From: Streptomyces sp. Ag109_O5-1
Lineage (GTDB): Bacteria > Actinomycetota > Actinomycetes > Streptomycetales > Streptomycetaceae
Assembly (NCBI RefSeq): GCF_003814875.1
Contig: NZ_RKQF01000001.1
Location: 5,022,001-5,086,000, forward strand
DNA length: 64,000 bases
Direction: 5' to 3'
Shown here: positions 63,901 to 64,000 of the stretch, one piece after another
How positions within the stretch are numbered: position 1 is the stretch's first letter
How the letters are laid out: each line of letters opens with the position of its first letter
Made by a program: the position numbers and the translations under genes
Notes under the pieces: generated by a model
Seen by the model: only the letters and a program-made list of their open reading frames with translations
What the model was told of the DNA's origin: nothing
Databases searched by the model: none

Positions 63901-64000
63901 CCCGCCCCACACCCCGGCCCATCAGCAACCGGGCAAGCCGGTTCGCCCGAGCATCCAACTCCCCATACGACACCGACACACCCTCGAACACCACCGCCAC
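45944..64000 (-). CDS. NRPS-A, 5'-truncated: A-T plus five modules (M0-M5)
   Basis: 6018 codons are visible, and the frame runs off the right edge, so the true start lies outside. The first codon in the window is inside an A domain (AVVFEGVSVSYGELDARANR). Order: A-T (M0), then five C-A-T modules; carrier serines near visible residues 523, 1618, 2691, 3787, 4890 and 5963. C domains of M2 and M5 are L-accepting (HHIAGDG); those of M1, M3 and M4 are the dual type. Pocket codes by eye: DATKMGHVGK (Asp-like), DALSVGTVMK (unassigned, M1 and M3), DVWHVSLVDK (Ser, M2), DFWSVGMVHK (Thr-like, M4) and DAATVAAVCK (aromatic, M5). No epimerization, methylation or oxidase domain is visible. It ends in RPMRNSEES, overlapping NRPS-B. 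It feeds NRPS-B. Confidence 0.95.
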   Translation of the reverse strand: MAVVFEGVSVSYGELDARANRLARLLMGRGVGRESLVAVCLPRSVELVVALLAVWKAGGAYLPVDPEYPAERIGFMLTDAAPVVVLAVSDTVGLVPDGVAVVVLDDPAVVSAVAAGSGAAVSGVGWSAGGAAYVIYTSGSTGTPKGVVVTHGGLVNYVARCVRVYPELADSTVVHASISFDAGVTGLYGALVCGGRVVLAGLDEQLAGVLDGRGLSFVKATPSHLPLLEALPPVCAPTGRLMVGGEAVSAEALRVWRDRHPGVAVVNHYGPTEVTVGCTDYVLGSVDEDRVGAVPIGQPMWNTRVFVLDERLSPVPVGVAGELYVAGAQVARGYLGRAGLTAGRFVADPFDPVGGGRLYRTGDVVRWSAEGELVYLGRADEQVKVRGYRIEPGEIQAVIAAHSQVAQAAVIAREDETGDKRLVAYVVPAAGMEVVPSVVREHVGARLPEYMVPSAVVVLEALPLTVNGKLDRRALPAPDFTVLAGSGRAPANVREELLCQAFAEVLGLESVGVEDDFFALGGHSLLAVRLVEWLRVRGVSVSVRTLFEAPTPARLAAVAGSVSVSVPENLIPDGAQVITPEMLPLVELTETEIQAVVSGVEGGAGNVADIYPLAPLQEGILFHHLLADGGQDAYVTPRVIEFDDRSRLDGFVAALQQVVDRHDVFRTSVVWQGLREPVQVVWRSAALSVTEVSLDTESADPVADLVSVVALVMDLGRAPLLDLHVAEVSGGRWLGLVRTHHLVQDHTAMDVVLDEIQTILAGRAETLPEPLPFRDFVAQARAGLATGEHEEFFRELLAGVEEPTAAFGVSDVRGDGSEVVHAIRGLDAGVVVRLREVARRLGASPATVMHVAWSRVLAVVSGRDDVVFGTVLFGRMNAGAGSDRVPGLFMNTLPVRVRTGDLGVLDAVTAMRGLLAGLLEHEHAPLAVAQRASAVPANEPLFTALFNYRHSTVGGSQGAESGGAAHGDGFEGLRPVFIKDRTNYPLLVSVDDDGDGLGLVVDAVGPIDPRAVAEMLHTAVGDLVAALEDALEGGSQTPLSGVSVLDGTELDRVLVEWNDTAAEVPAGTVPELFAGQVARTPDAVAVVFEGVSVSYAELDARANRLARYLCGLGVGAEAVVGLCLPRGVEMVVALLAVWKAGGAYVPVDPEYPAERIAFMLADAAPVCVLTESVVAGVLSGVQDAAGSVPVVVLDEPQVAAAVSSMADGVVPDVCVVPGQLAYVIYTSGSTGAPKGVAVSHGALVNAAAVFCPVFGADAGVGVLQFASFSFDASVLDVAVALTSGAYLVVASSAQRVDAGLLRDLVVSAGVRVASVVPSLLEVLAPEDLGPVRRMVVGSEAISPGTAGAWARDRVLVNTYGPTEAAVMVAAGVLDPQVSDGVVVPFGRPTGNSRVFVLDERLCPVPVGVAGELYLAGVQLARGYVGRAGLTAERFVADPFDPVGGGRLYRTGDVVRWSAEGELVFVGRADEQVKVRGFRIEPGEIQAVIAAHPQIARAAVIAREDTTGDKRLVAYVVPAAGAGAGADVDALPSEMREFVASRLPEYMVPSAVVVLEALPLTPNGKLDRRALPAPDFTALTGSGRGPANVREELLCQAFAEVLGLESVGVDDDFFVLGGHSLLAVRLVSRIRAVLGVEVSLRTLFEAPTVAGLVQRLSGAGVARSALVPQVRPERLPLSFAQQRLWFIGQLEGASALYNIPTVLGLSGDVDTAALAAALRDVIGRHEVLRTVFPTAADGEPFQQILDIEDLDWELEAVEVAAGQLADAVARATEYAFDLAVEVPIRAWLFTDGSDEHVLVVVVHHIAGDGWSTAPLAKDVSGAYAARLEGRVPVWEPLPVQYADYTLWQRELLGSEDDPESVISRQVAYWRQVLAGAPEELVLPADRPRPAVASHRGHAVPLRVPAEVHARVLAVAREQGVTVFMLLQAALAVLVSKLGAGEDIPIGSAIAGRTDEALDDLVGFFINTLVMRTDVSGDPTFTELLARVRQTSLAGFEHQDVPFERLVEELAPARSLSRHPLFQVMLTVQNNAAAELELAGVRAGGHAASAAAVAAAKFDLEVTLSEVFGAEGVPAGLHGGVIGSADLFDPETVAVIVERLVRVLEAVVADPGLRISGVDVLDAGERRRVLVEWNDTAAEVPAGTLPELFAGQVARTPDAVAVVFEGESVSYAELDARANRLARYLCGLGVGPESVVGVCLPRGVEMVVALLAVLKAGAAYLPVDPELPAERISFMLADAGAVCVLTESVVAGVLSGVDVGSVPVVVVDDPGVVAAVAALSAADPGVSVVSGNPAYVIYTSGSTGVPKGVVVSHAGIVNRLVWMQDRFGLAPGERVLHKTPFGFDVSVWELFWPLVQGAVMVVARPGGHRDPGYVAELVREQRVDTVHFVPSMLEAFLAVPQAGRCGSLRRVVCSGEALGAGVRDRFFAVFGADAGLFNLYGPTEASVDVTGYQVRPDGSSVVPIGRPVANTRVFVLDERLCPVPVGVAGELYLAGVQLARGYVGRAGLTAERFVADPFDTDPAGGGRLYRTGDVVRWDAEGELVYLGRADEQVKVRGFRIEPGEIQAVIAAHPQVAQAAVIAREDETGDKRLVAYVVPVAGDQADPGTLREFAASRLPEYMVPSAVVVLEALPLTVNGKLDRRALPAPDFTVLAGSGRGPANVREEVLCQAFAEVLGLESVGVEDDFFALGGHSLLAVRLVEWLRVRGVSVSVRTLFETPTPEGLAAASGAVAVSVPENLIPDDAQVITPEMLPLVELTETEIQAVVSGVEGGAGNVADIYPLAPLQEGILFHHLLADGGDDTYVTPHVLEFDDRSRLDGFVAALQQVVDRHDVFRTSVVWQGLQEPVQVVWRSAALPVTEVSLDVNAADPAAEFMSVVGLVMDLGRAPLLDLHVAEVSGGRWLGLVRTHHLVQDHTAIDVVLDEIQTILAGRAETLPEPLPFRDFVAQARAGLATGEHEEFFRELLAGVEEPTAAFGVSDVRGDGSDAMRAALLLDAGVVVRLREVARRLGASPATVLHVAWSRVLAVVSGRDDVVFGTVLFGRMNAGAGSHRAQGLFVNTLPVRVRTGELKALDAVAAMRDQLAGLLEHEHAPLALAQRVSAVPADEPLFTTLLNYRHNTLEGLQGTGEFGAAGDGGFEGVRQVFSRERTNYPLSVSVDDIGGEWLAVTVDAVGPIDPRAVAEMLHTAVGDLVAALEDALEGGSQTPLSGVSVLDGTELDRVLVEWNDTAAEVPAGTVPELFAGQVARTPDAVAVVFEGVSVSYAELDARANRLARYLCGLGVGAEAVVGLCLPRGVEMVVALLAVWKAGGAYVPVDPEYPAERIAFMLADAAPVCVLTESVVAGVLSGVQDAAGSVPVVVLDEPQVAAAVSSMADGVVPDVCVVPGQLAYVIYTSGSTGVPKGVAVSHGALVNAAAVFCPVFGADAGVGVLQFASFSFDASVLDVAVALTSGAYLVVASSAQRVDAGLLRDLVVSAGVRVASVVPSLLEVLAPEDLGPVRRMVVGSEAISPGTAGAWARDRVLVNTYGPTEAAVMVAAGVLDPQVSDGVVVPFGRPTGNSRVFVLDERLCPVPVGVAGELYLAGVQLARGYVGRAGLTAERFVADPFDPVGGGRLYRTGDVVRWSAEGELVFVGRADEQVKVRGFRIEPGEIQAVIAAHPQIARAAVIAREDETGDKRLVAYVVPVAGAGAGVDVDGLPSVVRERVGARLPEYMVPSAVVVLEALPLTPNGKLDRRALPAPDFTALTGSGRAPANVREEVLCQAFAEVLGLESVGVDDDFFALGGHSLLAVRLVEWLRVRGVSVSVRTLFEAPTPARLAAASGAVSVSVPENLIPDGAQVITPEMLPLVELSETEIQAVVSGVEGGAGNIADIYPLAPLQEGILFHHLLADGGQDAYVTPRVIEFDDRSRVDGFVAALQQVVDRHDVFRTSVVWQGLREPVQVVWRSAALSVTEVSLDTESADPVADLVSVVALVMDLGRAPLLDLHVAEVSGGRWLGLVRTHHLVQDHTAMDVVLDEIQTILAGRGEELPEPLPFRDFVAQARAGLATGEHEEFFRELLAGVEEPTAAFGVSDVRGDGSEVVHAIRGLDAGVVVRLREVARRLGASPATVMHVAWSRVLAVVAGRDDVVFGTVLFGRMNAGAGSDRVPGLFMNTLPVRVRTGDLGVLDAVTAMRGLLAGLLEHEHAPLAVAQRASAVPANEPLFTTLLNYRHNTAGGSQGAGEPGAADGDGIEGLRPVFLRDRTNYPLTVSVDDNGDELSLVVDAVGSIDPRAVAGMLHTAVGDLVAALEEGLEGGAQVPLSAVGVLDAGERRRVLVEWNDTAAVVPAGTVPELFAGQVARIPDAVAVVAGDERLTYAELDGRANRLARLLAGRGVGPESVVAVVMERSADLVVALLAVLKAGAAYLPVDPEYPAERIAFMLADARPSLVFTEAGCVAAVPAVDVPVLVLDDPEVAAHVAGLDDSGLTSAECGSPLLLDHPAYVIYTSGSAGRPKGVAVTHRNVASLFAAAVGLFEFGSGDVWSWFHSFAFDFSVWELWGALLHGGRVVVVSYAVSRSPEEFWDLLERERVTVLSQTPSAFYQLVAAEAGRAASGESLRAVVFGGEALEPARLADWWARRPEGGPRLVNMYGITETTVHVTYRALEAGDTGTTASVVGRGIPGLRVFVLDDRLAPVPVGVAGELYVAGAQLARGYVGRAGLTAGRFVADPFGLGERLYRTGDVVRWSESGELVFVGRADEQVKVRGFRIEPGEIQAVLAAHSQVAQAAVIAREDTTGDKRLVAYVVPAAGAGDGVDVDALPSEMREFVASRMPEYMVPSAVVVLEALPLTVNGKLDRKVLPAPDFASLAGSGRGPANVREELLCQAFAEVLGLESVGVDDDFFVLGGHSLLAVRLVSRIRAVLGVEVSLRTLFEAPTVAGLAARLSGAGVARSALVPQVRPERLPLSFAQQRLWFIGQLEGASALYNIPTALGLSGDVDTAALAAALRDVIGRHEVLRTVFPTAEDGQPFQQILDIDDLEWELRVVEVAPADLPEQVAAAAGYAFDLAVEVPIRAWLFTDGSDEHVLVVVVHHIAGDGWSTAPLAKDVSGAYAARLEGRVPVWEPLPVQYADYTLWQRELLGDEDDPESVISRQVAYWRQVLAGAPEELALPADRPRPAVASHRGHAVPLRVPAEVHGRLLAVAREQGVTVFMLLQAALAVLLAKLGAGTDIPIGATVAGRTDEALDDLVGFFVNTLVMRTDVSGDPTFTELLARVRQTSLAGFEHQDVPFERLVEELAPARSLSRHPLFQVMLTVQNNAAAELELPGVRAGGHAASAAAASVAKFDLDVTVSEVFGAEGVPAGLHGGVIGSADLFDPETVAVIVGRLVRVLEAVVADPGLRISGVDVLDAGERRRVLVEWNDTAAVVPAGTVPELFAGQVARTPDAVAVVFEGVSVSYAELDARANRLARYLSGLGVGPEAVVGLCLPRGVEMVVALLAVLKAGAAYLPVDPELPAERISFMLADAGAVCVIADAACVGALSGAGVNVGSAPVVVVDDPVVVAAVSSMADGPLSVPLLLDHPAYVIYTSGSTGLPKGVVVTHTGLGSLVAAQARRFAIGVGSRVLQFASVGFDAAGAEVFVSLGSGACLVVAPARELLPGAGLAGVVARHGVTHVTLPPAVLEVLDPADLGSVTTLVSAGEALGGELVARWAPGRRLVNAYGPTETTVCAAMSGVLSAGDVPNIGGPILNARAYVLDERLCPVPVGVAGELYVAGAGLARGYVGRAGLTAGRFVADPFDTDPAGGGRLYRTGDVVRWDAEGNLVYLGRADEQVKVRGFRIEPGEIQAVIAAHPQVARAAVIAREDETGDKRLVAYVVPAAGDGDGADVDGLPSVVREHVGARLPEYMVPSAVVVLEALPLTPNGKLDRRALPAPDLASAAGSGRAPANAREEALCQAFAEVLGLESVGVDDDFFALGGHSLLAVRLISRIRAALGIEMDIRTLFEAPTVAGLAARVRNRKSTRPAFRPMRNSEES
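45947..49174 (-). other. NRPS module M5 (C, A, T), aromatic
   Basis: An L-accepting C domain is followed by an A domain with code DAATVAAVCK, resembling Phe/Tyr pockets (DAWTIAAICK in GrsA) with Ala for Trp at position 239, which suggests a roomy aromatic pocket. The protein ends shortly after this T domain. Confidence 0.7.
49175..52394 (-). other. NRPS module M4 (dual C, A, T), Thr-like
   Basis: The A-domain code DFWSVGMVHK differs from the threonine code DFWNVGMVHK only by Ser for Asn at position 278 (LSQTPSAF). The ATP-binding A3 loop reads TSGSAGRPKG, with Ala where the other 13 A domains have Thr (codon 50522-50524). Confidence 0.75.
52395..55683 (-). other. NRPS module M3 (dual C, A, T)
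   Basis: The C domain has HHLLADGGDD, an exact match to the dual-domain HH(I/L)xxxxGD pattern, then HHLVQDH. The A domain has the same unassigned code as M1 (DALSVGTVMK). The dual C domain of M4 would make the residue D. Confidence 0.7.
52968..54495 (-). repeat. A-domain DNA repeat, copy in M3
   Basis: Near-identical to 59475-61000 in M1 at a constant offset of 6507 bases, with only a few base differences by eye. Confidence 0.85.
55684..58992 (-). other. NRPS module M2 (C, A, T), Ser
   Basis: An L-accepting C domain (HHIAGDGWS) is followed by an A domain with code DVWHVSLVDK, the classical serine pocket (compare EntF). The dual C domain of M3 would convert it to D-Ser. Confidence 0.8.
56238..57600 (-). 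repeat. Serine A-domain DNA repeat, copy in M2
   Basis: Offset 19556 bases from the M8 copy and 22838 from the M9 copy. It shares the M9-type N-terminal A segment. Confidence 0.85.
58993..62185 (-). other. NRPS module M1 (dual C, A, T)
   Basis: The C domain starts at IYPLAPLQEG and has HHLLADGGQD, then HHLVQDH. The A-domain code DALSVGTVMK does not match one I know; a hydrophobic or aromatic residue is likely. Its A domain is almost identical in DNA to that of M3. Confidence 0.7.
59475..61000 (-). repeat. A-domain DNA repeat, copy in M1
   Basis: Partner of the M3 tract. One visible difference is Ala for Val just after the A3 TSGSTG motif (TSGSTGAPKG against TSGSTGVPKG). Confidence 0.85.
62186..64000 (-). 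other. NRPS module M0 (partial A, T)
   Basis: The A domain lacks about its first 30 residues. Pocket residues (SFDAGVTG; VKATPSHL; LMVGGEA; NHYGPTEVTVG) give DATKMGHVGK, close to the Asp code DLTKVGHIGK, with His at position 322 favouring Asp over Asn. The dual C domain of M1 would make this residue D. Confidence 0.7.

Noticed and set aside
19123..64000. Regular repeats with about 3.2-kb spacing suggesting a satellite or mobile-element array
   Set aside because: The spacing equals one NRPS module, and the repeats are in-frame homologous domains. No transposase, terminal inverted repeat or CRISPR-type short repeat was seen.

Overview
The window looks like chromosomal DNA from a high-GC actinomycete, most likely Streptomyces. 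GC is very high throughout, several genes start with GTG, and the ribosomal/elongation-factor (str) operon is Streptomyces-like. The left third is a mix of core genes and small accessory or decayed genes. From 19.1 kb to the right edge, almost everything is one giant nonribosomal peptide synthetase (NRPS) locus read on the minus strand.

Layout. Bases 1-7830 are accessory: a frameshifted Rpn/PD-(D/E)XK-type relic, a secreted S41 peptidase, a HINT-domain polymorphic-toxin remnant with its probable immunity gene, a broken FG-GAP repeat gene fused head-to-head to the toxin remnant, and a secreted GH115 alpha-glucuronidase. Bases 7941-12609 are the str operon (rpsL-rpsG-fusA-tuf, minus strand), with a plausible vegetative promoter and a strong terminator hairpin. 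Bases 13333-17672 hold a cold-shock-domain protein, a NarL-type two-component system, and a divergent ABC exporter (ATPase plus ABC-2 permease). Bases 18010-19026 encode a PLP-dependent threonine/serine dehydratase-like enzyme at the downstream end of the NRPS genes.

NRPS locus. Transcription runs right to left through three genes joined by TGATG stop/start overlaps: NRPS-A (5' end outside the window), NRPS-B and NRPS-C. By eye they hold 14 adenylation domains: a partial A-T, then 5, 4 and 4 complete C-A-T modules, ending in one thioesterase. I number the modules M0 to M13 in order of transcription. Seven C domains are of the ordinary L-accepting type. Six look like dual epimerization/condensation domains, and there is no separate epimerization domain. 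Pocket residues read by eye suggest: Asp-like (M0), unassigned X (M1), Ser (M2), same X (M3), Thr-like (M4), aromatic (M5), Gly (M6), unassigned (M7), Ser (M8), Ser (M9), unassigned (M10), Ser (M11), Asp (M12), unassigned (M13). The product would be a Ser-rich peptide of at least 14 residues with about six D-residues. I do not recognise it as a known compound. The synthetase genes are striking DNA mosaics: four Ser A domains are nearly identical, as are two X A domains, while the neighbouring C domains match in different pairings.

Limits. All domain calls, codes and hairpins come from reading the sequence. Module borders are approximate. The initiation end of the synthetase, any MbtH protein and any starter or lipidation module lie outside the window.
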